A stretch of DNA of 64,000 nt. Source: an uncultured Actinomycetes bacterium. GTDB taxonomy: Bacteria; Actinomycetota; Acidimicrobiia; Acidimicrobiales; RAAP-2. This document shows, one piece after another, positions 53,283 to 62,284 of this stretch. The stretch lies in contig CAIJYV010000021.1 in assembly GCA_903825035.1 (NCBI GenBank), forward strand, positions 62,001-126,000. The letters are read 5' to 3'. The position numbers were made by a program, and so were the translations under genes. Every line of letters begins with the position of its first letter. Positions within the stretch are counted from its first letter, which is position 1. The notes under the pieces were generated by a model, which worked only from the letters and a program-made list of their open reading frames with translations, was not told the DNA's origin and made no database searches.

Positions 53283-53769
53283 CTCTCCACTCCATTCTCT
53301 GCAACTTGAGGGACTCGTCTCGGTGCATCGATCGCCCCTCGCCCGTCTCCACAAAACCAATCTTTTCATAGAAGGCAATAGCTCGCTCTTGCGACACGGT
53401 CACAAAGAGGTTCAATGACTCGCCACCCTCATCGCGGCACCATTGTGCGAGCGCTTGCATCAGTAATTTCGCGGCGTTCGTCCCTCGAGCACTCGGGGTG
53501 ACAAAAAGTCCATAGAGCCAAAAAGTTTCTGGGTACTCGTCGTTGAGCCCGCCAGACATTGATCCGACTAGGCGATCGCCCTCAAAGGCGAGGTAGAGGG
53601 GTCTTGCGTCATCGCTCACGCGATCCTGCCACTTGCCGTCCGGCCAGGCGGACGCCAGTGGATACGTGTCTCCGTAGGCCTCTGGTGAGTCGAGCAGCGC
53701 CTCTAAGCGGTGTGCGCGATAGATCGACCAATCAGACCAGCCCGCGCGCCGAACGAGGATTTCACTCAC
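53275..53769 (-). CDS. GNAT family N-acetyltransferase
   Basis: A 164-residue GNAT with VTPSARGTNAAKLLMQAL (motif A) and RAIAFYEKIGFVETG near the end. GTG 53769 overlaps the paiB stop as GTGA, so it is coupled to it. In Bacillus a GNAT (PaiA) acetylates spermidine beside PaiB; a similar pairing is possible here but not proven. Confidence 0.88.
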   Translation of the reverse strand: MSEILVRRAGWSDWSIYRAHRLEALLDSPEAYGDTYPLASAWPDGKWQDRVSDDARPLYLAFEGDRLVGSMSGGLNDEYPETFWLYGLFVTPSARGTNAAKLLMQALAQWCRDEGGESLNLFVTVSQERAIAFYEKIGFVETGEGRSMHRDESLKLQRMEWRVA

Positions 53770-54371
53770 ATGAACCTCGACGTATGTTGCTCGGTCAATG
53801 AACCAGCCGCGAGATGAGCCTTCACCGATTCGCGATCTTCGTCGAGTCGGTTCTGGCTCAACTTTGCTTTACCCTCAATACTTGATACCGCAATCTCCAC
53901 CCCGACAATTGCCTTTAGTTGTTGTTGGATGAACTCGCTCGGGGCATCGTCAACCCACCACCGCGGTTGCGCACTCTCTTCGAATCGATCCGTCAGTTTT
54001 GTCACCTGCTCGAGCAACCAAGTTGAATCTTGATGAATGGTAACCGTTCCGCGTAATTCAACCATCGCGTAGTTCCACGTAGGAACGTGGTTTGGGTTTT
54101 CGGTGAGACTCGGATAATAAGTCGGAGAAACGTAAGCACTGGCGGCGAGGAAAAGGCCAAGTACTTCGGAGCCGTCAACTACCTCTCGCCACCAGGGGTT
54201 GCCCTTAGCGAGATGGAGGGTGACGAACTGTCGATCCTCACTCACGACAACTGGGGTGAGAACGCTCCTCATTTCGCCATTTACGTGGATGACGAAGGAG
54301 CCAACTTGGGCTTGCCTGACGAGCGCCCAAGCTTGCTCCGCATCTTGTTGAAACTTTGGTGGCACGTACAT
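53766..54371 (-). CDS. paiB: PaiB-family FMN-binding regulator
   Basis: A 201-residue protein of the PaiB/FMN-binding negative regulator family. Diagnostic motifs are MYVPPKF at the N-terminus, YVSPTYYP, VPTWNYAMVELRG and KAKLSQNR near the C-terminus. Known members are split-barrel flavoproteins linked to repression of sporulation and degradative enzymes in Bacillus; their biochemical role is uncertain. It leads the two GNAT genes. Confidence 0.85.
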   Translation of the reverse strand: MYVPPKFQQDAEQAWALVRQAQVGSFVIHVNGEMRSVLTPVVVSEDRQFVTLHLAKGNPWWREVVDGSEVLGLFLAASAYVSPTYYPSLTENPNHVPTWNYAMVELRGTVTIHQDSTWLLEQVTKLTDRFEESAQPRWWVDDAPSEFIQQQLKAIVGVEIAVSSIEGKAKLSQNRLDEDRESVKAHLAAGSLTEQHTSRFM

Positions 54372-54420
54372 ACAATCAGTTTCGCAGTTTTCTCGCCCTA
54401 CAGAGAGCTAGCTCGTTCGA

Positions 54421-55794
54421 TTATTTCTGTATCCGTGGAAGTCTGGCTGAGTAAATCGAGTAACCATCCACTGTGCGCACAATCACGGTAGCAATGAGCG
54501 TCGCAGCCATCATGGGGATTGCAATATTGAATCCCCCGTGGATTAGCTCGAGAATAATCACCAACCCCGCCAAGGGTGCTTGCATCGCCGCTCCTAACAT
54601 GGCGGCGGCACCAATGAGTGCGAAGGCCCCAATAGAGGCGCCGGGCCAAATGTGCAACCAGAGCGAACCGCTCAGTGCCCCGAGTAGGGCACCGGTCGCC
54701 AATACCGGAGTCAACAGCCCACCCGCTGCTCCACTGCCAAGAGTTAACGCAGTAACGAAGGGCTTAATAATTGCGAGTGCCGCCAAGAGTGAAAGTGCCG
54801 TTACCCCTAAGAATGCTTGATGCGCAATGTCCTTGCCGTTTCCGAAGATCTGTGGGTATTTGAATCCAATGATGCCCACCACCGCAAAGGTCAAGGGCAT
54901 AATCCATAACAATCGTGTGCCACTGGGCCGAAGCATGGAGAGCCAACCGATGAGGCGGATATAGCCAACGGTGATGATGCCAAGAACAAATCCAGCCAGC
55001 ACCGACCACACCATCAACGTTGCGCTGAGCTTGAAGTTAGGGATGTCCAAGTAGGTCGGACGATTAGGTAGGTAGAGCCAACCTGTGGCGGTTGCGATGA
55101 GTGAGGTCGCGAGGGCCGGCAACACTGCGGGCAGGGCAAAACTCCCGTAGAGCACTTCCGCCGCAAAGATAGCCCCGCCGAGAGGGATGTTATAAACGCA
55201 AGCAAATCCCGCCCCACCACCGCAGGCCACCAGCAGTCTTTTCTGGGCCGAGGAGAGCTTGAAGTAGTGAGAGATAAGACTTCCCGACGCGCCACCCATA
55301 AGTTTTGGTGCGGCCTCGCGTCCGATTGAAGCGCCGAGTCCGATGACGATTTCTGAAACAATCGAGGTCAGAGTTGACCGGCGCATCGAGAGCTCTCCGT
55401 CGCCTCGCCACAGCGAATCGTCAATCTCTGACTTTTCGTGCCCGAGATACTTGCGAATTAAGAACCAAGAACCGGCACCAAATGTGCCCGCCACCACAAG
55501 CGAGGTGAGGCGACGGAGATTGCTGCTGCGAGCTACTGCGTCTTGAAAACTTCCGCCGTGATAATGAAACGCGAGTCGCTCGGCCCAGGCCAAGATCATC
55601 ATGAGCCCGTCACCAATGAGTCCCGTGACTATTCCGGTCACAATCACCGCTAGCCAGAAAATCAGAGAAAGGCGGGCCTCGCCATCGTGAGTGACGTTGG
55701 GTTGCTCCATTGCCCCACGCCCCGATGGCACGCGGTGCTTAATAAGCGGTTGCGGGATACGTAAGCGTTCGCTCTCGCCCTGAGGTGAGGACAT
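54421..55794 (-). CDS. ClC-family chloride channel/transporter
   Basis: A 457-residue membrane protein with about ten or more helices. The gating glutamate is in GASIGREAAPK (the GREGP motif with a shifted ending), and GSGAAGGLLTP replaces the usual GSGxxGGxFxP. These small differences may alter selectivity. A soluble N-terminus of about 35 residues precedes the first helix. ATG 55794 has GAAGGG six bases upstream. No CBS domain is present. Confidence 0.9.
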   Translation of the reverse strand: MSSPQGESERLRIPQPLIKHRVPSGRGAMEQPNVTHDGEARLSLIFWLAVIVTGIVTGLIGDGLMMILAWAERLAFHYHGGSFQDAVARSSNLRRLTSLVVAGTFGAGSWFLIRKYLGHEKSEIDDSLWRGDGELSMRRSTLTSIVSEIVIGLGASIGREAAPKLMGGASGSLISHYFKLSSAQKRLLVACGGGAGFACVYNIPLGGAIFAAEVLYGSFALPAVLPALATSLIATATGWLYLPNRPTYLDIPNFKLSATLMVWSVLAGFVLGIITVGYIRLIGWLSMLRPSGTRLLWIMPLTFAVVGIIGFKYPQIFGNGKDIAHQAFLGVTALSLLAALAIIKPFVTALTLGSGAAGGLLTPVLATGALLGALSGSLWLHIWPGASIGAFALIGAAAMLGAAMQAPLAGLVIILELIHGGFNIAIPMMAATLIATVIVRTVDGYSIYSARLPRIQK

Positions 55795-55858
55795 CAATAA
55801 CCCTTCAACAAAAAGTGATTGTGTTTATCGTAGTTCGCGAATAATCGCTCACTACTCT

Positions 55859-56623
55859 TTAACCTTGAAGTTCAGCGAGTCCCGTGATACTGGCCAACAA
55901 TGATTCGGCCGTGAACTCACTCGTCGGCGCATCCTTCACCACTTGACCCAGTCGCATCACGACAATGCGGTCGGTCACCTGGAGCACGTGCGGCAAGGTG
56001 TGCGAAATAAAAATCACGCACAGCCCACGCTTTTTGGCCTCTTCGATAACCGAAAGGACCTCCTGGGCCTGGCGAGCACCTAAGTGGTTTGTGGGTTCAT
56101 CGAGCAAAATGACCTTGCGCGCCCATGAAATCGCCCGACCAATAGCAACCGCTTGACGCTGTCCACCCGAAAGCTGCGACACCGTCCGGCGAGAGATCGG
56201 CACCGAAATACCAACCTTGGCCAAGTCTTCAAGGGCTTCGGCCTCCATGGCCTTCTGGTCCAAGAAGCCCATCTTCCCGAGCAGACCTTTCTTCATGATC
56301 TCGCGACCCAAAAAGACGTTCGATCCAATCGTGAGGTCCGGAGCCAAACCGGAGTCTTGGTAGAGCGTCTCGATACCTGAGTCAATCGCTTCTTGAGGAG
56401 ACTTCCAGTCATGGTGCACGCCATCAAGGAAAATTTCTCCACTGTCGGGTTGGTGCACGCCCGAGAGTGCCTTTATCAAAGTTGACTTTCCCGCACCGTT
56501 GTCACCAACGAGGCCGATGACCTCACCGGCGAAGGCCTTGAAGGAGACCTCGGTCAGCGCTTGAACGCTGCCGTAGCTCTTGGAGATCCTCCTTACTTCG
56601 AGAATCGCATCGCGTTCGGTCAT
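55859..56623 (-). CDS. Sugar ABC transporter, single-domain ATP-binding protein
   Basis: A 254-residue ATPase with one nucleotide-binding domain: GDNGAGKST, LSGGQRQAVAI and [12 protein letters not shown]. Most CUT2 importers (such as RbsA) have two fused ATPase domains, so this is the half-size FrcA-like form. The ATG overlaps the permease stop as ATGA. It works with the permease and binding protein upstream. Confidence 0.9.
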   Translation of the reverse strand: MTERDAILEVRRISKSYGSVQALTEVSFKAFAGEVIGLVGDNGAGKSTLIKALSGVHQPDSGEIFLDGVHHDWKSPQEAIDSGIETLYQDSGLAPDLTIGSNVFLGREIMKKGLLGKMGFLDQKAMEAEALEDLAKVGISVPISRRTVSQLSGGQRQAVAIGRAISWARKVILLDEPTNHLGARQAQEVLSVIEEAKKRGLCVIFISHTLPHVLQVTDRIVVMRLGQVVKDAPTSEFTAESLLASITGLAELQG

Positions 56624-57651
56624 ACGCTCTTCCTTCCGCTGGGCCGCAGAGACTGCAAAGTCGCAGCGAGGGCAATAAAGCCACCCACCACAATCTGAGT
56701 CCAGGCTGGTGGGACGTTAATGAAAACAAGTCCGAAGGTTACGACCGTCAGAACAAATACCCCGAGCACCGTTCCGCTCATTCGACCGCGACCACCGGTC
56801 AACGATGCGCCACCGATGACAACTGCGGCAATGGCGGTTAACTCAAAACCATCGCCCGAGGTCGGAGCACCCGAACCCAACTGCATGAAGTAGAACATGC
56901 CAGTGAGACCAGCCAGGAAACCGCTCAAGATATAGACCGAGCCAACGTGGCGCTGCACGTTAATGCCGACCGCTCGAGCGGCAAAGGCATTGGAGCCGAT
57001 TGCGTAGGTGTAGCGACCGTACTTCGTGAGGTGCAGCACTATGCCGGCAACAATCACAATGAGAATTACGAAAATGGCAGGGTAGGTAAAGACCCAAATT
57101 GCTTTTGAGCTAAAGACGGCGGCGGCGGGGTCGCTGCCGACGGGTTGTCCCGAGTTGAAGAACTGGGCGAACAAGAGGGCGAATCCGAGACCAGCGCTCA
57201 AGGTCACGAGAGTGGCGACGAAGGGTACCAATTTGGCCTTGGTGATCATCAGTGCATTGAGGAACCCAACGAAGGCGCCCACGAGCCCACAGATCAGGGT
57301 GCCAACCGTGAGCACCCAGAATTGGTTGCCGTGCCCGTTCATCATTCCGTTCATTACCCAAGCGCCCAAGACGCCCGAAACGGCAACGGTTGACCCTACG
57401 GAGAGGTCAATGCCTCCGGCGACAATGACAAACATTTCGCCGACGGCGAGCAGAGCGTAACCAGAGAAGTTGGTGAAGATATTTTGGAACTCACCGACCG
57501 TAAAGAAGTAGTGGTTTCGGGAGTAGAAGTAGGTCATCAGTGCGATAAGCACGACAAAGAGCAAGAACTGCTGATTCGAGAGGATCTCACGGACTCGATT
57601 GCGTGGTGTTTCTGGTGATGAAGTTAGGACCGGCCGGTCATTTTCTGGCAA
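56620..57651 (-). CDS. Sugar ABC transporter, permease (CUT2)
   Basis: A 343-residue RbsC/FrcC-like permease with the conserved GEMFVIVAGGIDLSVGS and the VIGGASLTGGRGRMSGT loop. The start TTG 57651 has AGGAGG five bases before it, the best ribosome-binding site in the region; an upstream GTG (57672) lacks one. Transcription arrives from the binding-protein gene through the hairpin at 57702-57731. Confidence 0.9.
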   Translation of the reverse strand: MPENDRPVLTSSPETPRNRVREILSNQQFLLFVVLIALMTYFYSRNHYFFTVGEFQNIFTNFSGYALLAVGEMFVIVAGGIDLSVGSTVAVSGVLGAWVMNGMMNGHGNQFWVLTVGTLICGLVGAFVGFLNALMITKAKLVPFVATLVTLSAGLGFALLFAQFFNSGQPVGSDPAAAVFSSKAIWVFTYPAIFVILIVIVAGIVLHLTKYGRYTYAIGSNAFAARAVGINVQRHVGSVYILSGFLAGLTGMFYFMQLGSGAPTSGDGFELTAIAAVVIGGASLTGGRGRMSGTVLGVFVLTVVTFGLVFINVPPAWTQIVVGGFIALAATLQSLRPSGRKSV

Positions 57652-57694
57652 CGTTGCCTCCTGCGAATGCACAACTGTGCGGATTAAAACATAC

Positions 57695-57731
57695 AGCGAA
57701 ATGCCGGGTGCGCCTATTGGCGCACCCGGCA
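57695..57731 (-). terminator. Attenuating hairpin between binding protein and permease
   Basis: A perfect 13-bp stem (57702-57714 with 57719-57731) and TATT loop, followed on the minus strand by TTTCG. The weak U run suggests partial termination, mirroring the BMP transporter. Confidence 0.65.
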
Positions 57732-57746
57732 GTTCACCAAATTTCT

Positions 57747-58793
57747 TTACTTGGTGCGGTAGGTGTACTTCTTCAGTACTGAAGCTGAAGTGGTAGCAGT
57801 CAAGACCTTGTTAGCCAAGGTGTTGAGGTGCTTGATTCCAGCGGCCGAAGCCGACTTGCCATTCTTCAGGTACGAAACCGCAGCCTTAACAGCCAACTGA
57901 CCTTCGAGGTATGGCTGCTGAGCGATCAGAGCGGAGAATCCACCCTTGCCCAGTGCCTTAACACTGTCGGCGTACGCGTCGTAACCCACCAAGGCAACCT
58001 TGCCGAGCTTGCCCTTAGCGGTCAAAGCGGCAACGGCACCAGCGGCGTCGGTTCCGTCGATTGCGAAGATACCGGATAGGCCGCTAGCGGTACCGGCGGC
58101 ACCTGGGTTAGCGGACAGAGCCTGGTTGATGTCGGAGATGGCAGTAGCCGAAACCGAGTTCGTCGCGAAGACGTTCTTCAAAACAATCTTGGGGTACTTG
58201 GCCTTGATTTCATTCTTGAAACCAGTCAAGCGGTCAGCGTCAGTTGAGGTTGAAACTGAGCTCACGCCGATAACTACGTTGTAGGTACCCGATGCGCTGT
58301 AGTTCATAGCCTTAGCCAATGCGTCAGCGGCAGCTTGTCCACCCTGAATGTTGTTTCCCGTAATCCAAGAAACGACGTTCTTCTGGTTAGCGTTGCCGGA
58401 GTCGACGTTAAAAACTGGAATGCCAGCGGCCACAAACTGACCAGTGATTGGCTGAAGGGCCTTGGTGTCAGTTGGGGCAAAGATCAGGGCGTCAGGCTTG
58501 GAGGCCAAAGCGCTCTGAAGGAATGGCAACTGAGTTGATGGTGAGTAAAAGTTGACATTTCCCTGCCACTCGAGGTTTACGCCAAGCTTCTTCGCCTCGG
58601 CCGTAGCGCCTGCGCGCATGGTCAAGAAGAATGGGTCTGAGGTAACACCGACGTTAAAGGCAATGGTGTAGGTCTTTGATGCGCCTGCAGTCTGTGCGCC
58701 CAAAGCAACCAACGAAGTAGCACCAAGCACACCGGCCAAAGCCATTGTGCTTGCGACTCGCAAAGCTCCCTTGGGGTTCTTCAATGAAATCAT
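57747..58793 (-). CDS. Sugar ABC transporter, substrate-binding protein
   Basis: A 348-residue periplasmic-binding-protein-like SBP of the CUT2 family. A signal peptide spans about 1-37 (TAGA-S region), then YTIAFNVGVTSDPFF, DALIFAPTDTKALQP and GIFAIDGTDAAGAV. ATG 58793 has AAGGGG six bases upstream; ATG 58811 is possible. The codon bias is strong, as for the BMP protein, indicating high expression. The partners and a ROK kinase suggest a sugar such as fructose. Confidence 0.92.
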   Translation of the reverse strand: MISLKNPKGALRVASTMALAGVLGATSLVALGAQTAGASKTYTIAFNVGVTSDPFFLTMRAGATAEAKKLGVNLEWQGNVNFYSPSTQLPFLQSALASKPDALIFAPTDTKALQPITGQFVAAGIPVFNVDSGNANQKNVVSWITGNNIQGGQAAADALAKAMNYSASGTYNVVIGVSSVSTSTDADRLTGFKNEIKAKYPKIVLKNVFATNSVSATAISDINQALSANPGAAGTASGLSGIFAIDGTDAAGAVAALTAKGKLGKVALVGYDAYADSVKALGKGGFSALIAQQPYLEGQLAVKAAVSYLKNGKSASAAGIKHLNTLANKVLTATTSASVLKKYTYRTK

Positions 58794-58797
58794 CTGA

Positions 58798-58841
58798 TTC
58801 CCCTTATTCATAATTCGGGGGGAAGAACCGTTCATCCCCCC
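58798..58841 (-). promoter_or_regulatory. Leader of the sugar-binding protein gene with alternative pairing
   Basis: GGGGGG (58836-58841) can pair with CCCCCC (58817-58822) in the leader, and the same C tract can instead pair with the AAGGGGAA ribosome-binding site (58798-58805). The two structures are mutually exclusive and would switch access to the start. Confidence 0.35.
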
Positions 58842-58845
58842 AGAT

Positions 58846-58855
58846 ACAACGTTGT
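58846..58855. promoter_or_regulatory. ACAACGTTGT palindrome, candidate LacI-family operator
   Basis: A perfect 10-bp palindrome with central CG, the usual centre of LacI-family operators, lying between the divergent binding-protein and LacI genes. Confidence 0.5.
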
Positions 58856-58966
58856 CTGAAAATTAGACCTTTTCCGTCGCTTTGTCAAACACCATCTTTG
58901 AGGCCCTGAAATCAAGGTAATAATGGGGGTGTCCAATTCTGGACGGAGAAACTTCGAGGGGAATCG

Positions 58967-60076
58967 TTGTCTGACATGGTCGAAACTGCACCGAGCACCG
59001 GGTCAGTTGGCGGCCGTGATCGGCGTTCAGCGCGACCGACCATTAAAGACGTCGCCCTACTGGCTGGAGTGTCACTAAAGACCGCCTCGCGGGTTATCAA
59101 TGATGAGCCCACCGTTAACCCCGAACTCGCCAAGAAGGTTCGACGCGCGGCCAAGGTGCTCGACTATCGCCCAAACCTGATTGCGCGTAATCTGCGTCGC
59201 GCCGACCGCTTTACCCACACCATTGGCCTGGTCTTGTTTGACGCCTCTAACCAGTTCTCGAGCGCGGTCCAGCGAGCCGTTGAGAATATTGCGAACGAGC
59301 GCAACATAGTCGTGATTTCCTCTTCAGTTGAAGAGGACCCCCAACGTGAAAAAGATGCCACATTGGCGTTAGCTGCTCGGCAAGTTGATGGACTGATTAT
59401 TGTCCCCACGGGCGATGACCAGAGCTACCTCGCCAACGAGCAGAGTAATGGCATGAACATTGTCTGCGTGGACCGCAGCCCGCAACTGCTGCGCACCGAT
59501 ACGGTGGCGAGTGACAACTATGGTGGTGCCAAAGAGGCCGTTCGACATCTAATTAAACAGGGTCACAAGAAAATTGCTTTCCTGGGCGACCGGGCGCACA
59601 TTGCCACCATGATCGAGCGTCGGCGAGGTTTTCTCGACGCGCTCGAAGAGGCCGCCATTGAACCCAACCCCGCCTTGATTGTCATTGACCTCCACACCGC
59701 CGAGGGAATCAACCACGCCGTCCGCGCTCTCTTCCAGACCGACTCGCCAACAGCACTCTTCACCGCACAAAATCTCATTACCCTCGAGACGGTGCGCGCA
59801 TTGCATCAATTGAAGCTGGAAAAACTCGTCTCTCTCGTTGGATTCGACGATTTCGCCGCCTCCGATATTGTCGATCCTCCAGTGAGCGTGATTGCCCAGG
59901 ACCCCGCCGAAATGGGTCGACGCGCAGCGATGATGCTCTTCGAGCGAATTGACGGGAGAGTTGGACCCGCGGAAACTGTGACAATTCCAGTGAAACTAAT
60001 CATTCGAGGGTCGGGTGAGTTACCCATCTCCGAGGGCGAGCTCACGGCTCGACTCACAGAACTTAGAAAGGCCTGA
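58967..60076 (+). CDS. LacI-family transcriptional regulator
   Basis: A 369-residue repressor-type regulator. The helix-turn-helix is at residues about 24-45 (PTIKDVALLAGVSLKTASRVI), followed by the hinge YRPNLIARNLR and a periplasmic-binding-like effector domain. TTG 58967 has GAGGGG five bases upstream, better placed than the ATG at 58976. It is divergent from the sugar importer and co-directional with the ROK kinase, so it probably controls both. Confidence 0.92.
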   Translation: MSDMVETAPSTGSVGGRDRRSARPTIKDVALLAGVSLKTASRVINDEPTVNPELAKKVRRAAKVLDYRPNLIARNLRRADRFTHTIGLVLFDASNQFSSAVQRAVENIANERNIVVISSSVEEDPQREKDATLALAARQVDGLIIVPTGDDQSYLANEQSNGMNIVCVDRSPQLLRTDTVASDNYGGAKEAVRHLIKQGHKKIAFLGDRAHIATMIERRRGFLDALEEAAIEPNPALIVIDLHTAEGINHAVRALFQTDSPTALFTAQNLITLETVRALHQLKLEKLVSLVGFDDFAASDIVDPPVSVIAQDPAEMGRRAAMMLFERIDGRVGPAETVTIPVKLIIRGSGELPISEGELTARLTELRKA

Positions 60077-60077
60077 T

Positions 60078-60980
60078 ATGAGCGAAGCCCCCATGATTGG
60101 AGCAATCGAAGCTGGTGGAACGAAGATGGTGTGTGCCGTTGGTCGCACCTGGGAGGAGGTACGCGACGCAGAGCGCTTCGTGGTGCCAACGACCTCAGCC
60201 GACGAAACCATGAACGAGGTCCTGGCATGGTTCGCAGCCCAGAACAGGGCAGCACCAATCTCAGCCATCGGCGTTGCTTCCTTTGGACCCATCGATTTCG
60301 AAACGCAATCAATTGCTCCATCGACCCCCAAGATTGCTTGGCGTGGAGTTTCTTGGCGCAAGGCCATCGACCAGGTTCTGCCTGGGGTGGCCTTTGGCTA
60401 CGACACCGATACCAACGCTGCGGGCCTAGCGGAGTGGCGCTGGGGAGCGACGCAGGGAAAGAAAGTTTCGGTGTACATCACTATCGGAACGGGAATTGGT
60501 GGCGCGCTCCTTATTGATGGAGAGCCAGTCCACGGACTTCTCCACCCCGAGTTTGGCCACATGATTGTTCCGCGTCGACTCGACGACGGTTTCGCTGGGA
60601 CTTGCCCTAATCACGGAGGGTGTTTAGAAGGACTCGCCTGTGGCGGCGCCGTAAAGCAACGTTGGCACCGTACCGGAGGGCCTCAATTCCCCGCCGATCA
60701 CCCCGCTTGGGACCTCGAGAGCGACTACCTCGCGGCGGCGATGGTCAATATCATCATGATTACCAGTGCCGAGAAGATCGTCCTTGGGGGTGGAGTCATG
60801 GCGGTCGAAGGACTTTTAGAAAAGGTTCAGAAGAAGACCCACCTACTCTTGGCTAACTACATTGACCGGCCCGAGCTCACCGAAATAGGACTTCGTGACT
60901 ATTTAGTGGCCCCCGGTCTCGGCAATGCCTCGGGTGCGGTGGGCGCATTCGCCCTAGGACTCGACGCTCTGGCTCAGTGA
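60078..60980 (+). CDS. ROK-family sugar kinase (fructokinase-like)
   Basis: A 300-residue kinase. The phosphate loop IEAGGTKMVCAVG lies at the N-terminus, with GTGIGGALLIDG, and the zinc motif C-P-N-H-G-G-C-L-E is complete (CPNHGGCLEG). It phosphorylates a hexose, probably fructose, brought in by the importer. ATG 60078 has AGAAAGG six bases upstream and lies one base after the LacI stop. Confidence 0.9.
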   Translation: MSEAPMIGAIEAGGTKMVCAVGRTWEEVRDAERFVVPTTSADETMNEVLAWFAAQNRAAPISAIGVASFGPIDFETQSIAPSTPKIAWRGVSWRKAIDQVLPGVAFGYDTDTNAAGLAEWRWGATQGKKVSVYITIGTGIGGALLIDGEPVHGLLHPEFGHMIVPRRLDDGFAGTCPNHGGCLEGLACGGAVKQRWHRTGGPQFPADHPAWDLESDYLAAAMVNIIMITSAEKIVLGGGVMAVEGLLEKVQKKTHLLLANYIDRPELTEIGLRDYLVAPGLGNASGAVGAFALGLDALAQ

Positions 60981-62278
60981 TCTTTGGGCTTTAGCCCCAG
61001 TTGAATGGGCTCCGGATCATGGTTCCCCATTGATCGCTCAGATGAATCCATGTCAAGGTATTTCTTTGGTGCTTGCGCGAAGCGGCTCCGACAGCGTTCA
61101 GCGCAGAAATAATAAGTCGTTCCCTCAAATTGAAAAAAGGCGGCGGCGTTGCTCGTCTTCACTTGCATGCCACAGACTGGATCGACGGCCACTCCCGAAC
61201 CCTCAACTCGCTGTTTTGAAAGCCACCACGTAACCAGCACCACTACCACCGCCACAATGTTGAGGTACGTCGCGTAGTTAAAGGTTGGGTGGGTAGCGCT
61301 GGCGGGTAGTGACCTCGCGCTGGGGTCGATCGCGAAGGCCTTGAAGATCAATTCGGTCGCTACGCCAGCTACCGCCATAGCGAAGTAGAACAGAGCGAAG
61401 ATTCTTATCGTTACGCCCGTGCCGTAGTAGCGACGGTAGATCATGAGCAGCGGGAAGGTGATTAGGTCGGCAAAGAGAAAGGCCACAACACCACCAAAGC
61501 CAATGCCACCTTTCCACAACGTTGCCGCCAAGGGCACATTGCCCACCGAGCAGACAAAGCTCACTACCGCAATCAATGGACCGACGAAGGCGTTTTCAAT
61601 AACAGTCCATAATCCATGTCCGTGAAAGAAGAGAGCCCGCCACCAACTACTTGGGATGAACTCTTGCAACATTCCGCCGACTAGGAATCCGGCCACTAGT
61701 TCCTTGCGCAACATTGTGATGTCACCAATGGCGAACCCGGCCGCATTGGCCCATGATGATCGCCTTTTAAATGAAGGGTGCGTGGACTCTTCACCGCTCG
61801 CCCCCGCGTCGAGTTTTTCGCGCAACTGACTGAACTTCACCCGACGAAAGACCCAGGTTCCAAGCAGAGCGATCAGCAGGATCATAAGTGGTCCGCCAAT
61901 GAATTCCGCCACCAAAAACTGCCAGCCCAGTAACACCAACAGGGCAATTCCGAGTTCGACCACCAAATTGGTCGACGCAATCATGAAGATGAGCGAGGTG
62001 ACTAGGTCGGCCCCACGAGCGAAGAGAGACTTCGACATGGCTGATGCGGCATACGAACAACTAGAAGAGACCATCCCGTACAGCGAGGCCCGAACAATCG
62101 CTACTGGAGAGTGGTTGCCCAACTTGTTCTGCATGGCTCGTTTGGGCACGAACTCTTGAACGACGCCGGAGAGTACGAAACCAACGGCCAGTGCCCAACC
62201 CGTGGACCAAACCATCATTAGGCCATCACCGAGTCCGTGGCCCAGTCGAGTCCAGAGCGTTAAGGTTGCTATTGTCAC
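60974..62278 (-). CDS. DUF318-family permease with C-terminal YHS domain
   Basis: A 434-residue protein. The first about 330 residues are eight to ten membrane helices with the DUF318/ArsP-type motifs (GVVQEFVPKRAM, SSSCSYAASAMSKSLFARG, GGMLQEFIPSSW). The last about 90 residues carry a metal-binding YHS-like domain (DPVCGMQV, YYFCAERCRSRFAQAPKKYL). Metal or arsenical handling is likely. GTG 62278 follows TAGGCT-N6, leaderless. Confidence 0.87.
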   Translation of the reverse strand: MTIATLTLWTRLGHGLGDGLMMVWSTGWALAVGFVLSGVVQEFVPKRAMQNKLGNHSPVAIVRASLYGMVSSSCSYAASAMSKSLFARGADLVTSLIFMIASTNLVVELGIALLVLLGWQFLVAEFIGGPLMILLIALLGTWVFRRVKFSQLREKLDAGASGEESTHPSFKRRSSWANAAGFAIGDITMLRKELVAGFLVGGMLQEFIPSSWWRALFFHGHGLWTVIENAFVGPLIAVVSFVCSVGNVPLAATLWKGGIGFGGVVAFLFADLITFPLLMIYRRYYGTGVTIRIFALFYFAMAVAGVATELIFKAFAIDPSARSLPASATHPTFNYATYLNIVAVVVVLVTWWLSKQRVEGSGVAVDPVCGMQVKTSNAAAFFQFEGTTYYFCAERCRSRFAQAPKKYLDMDSSERSMGNHDPEPIQLGLKPKDH

Positions 62279-62284
62279 AATTCG

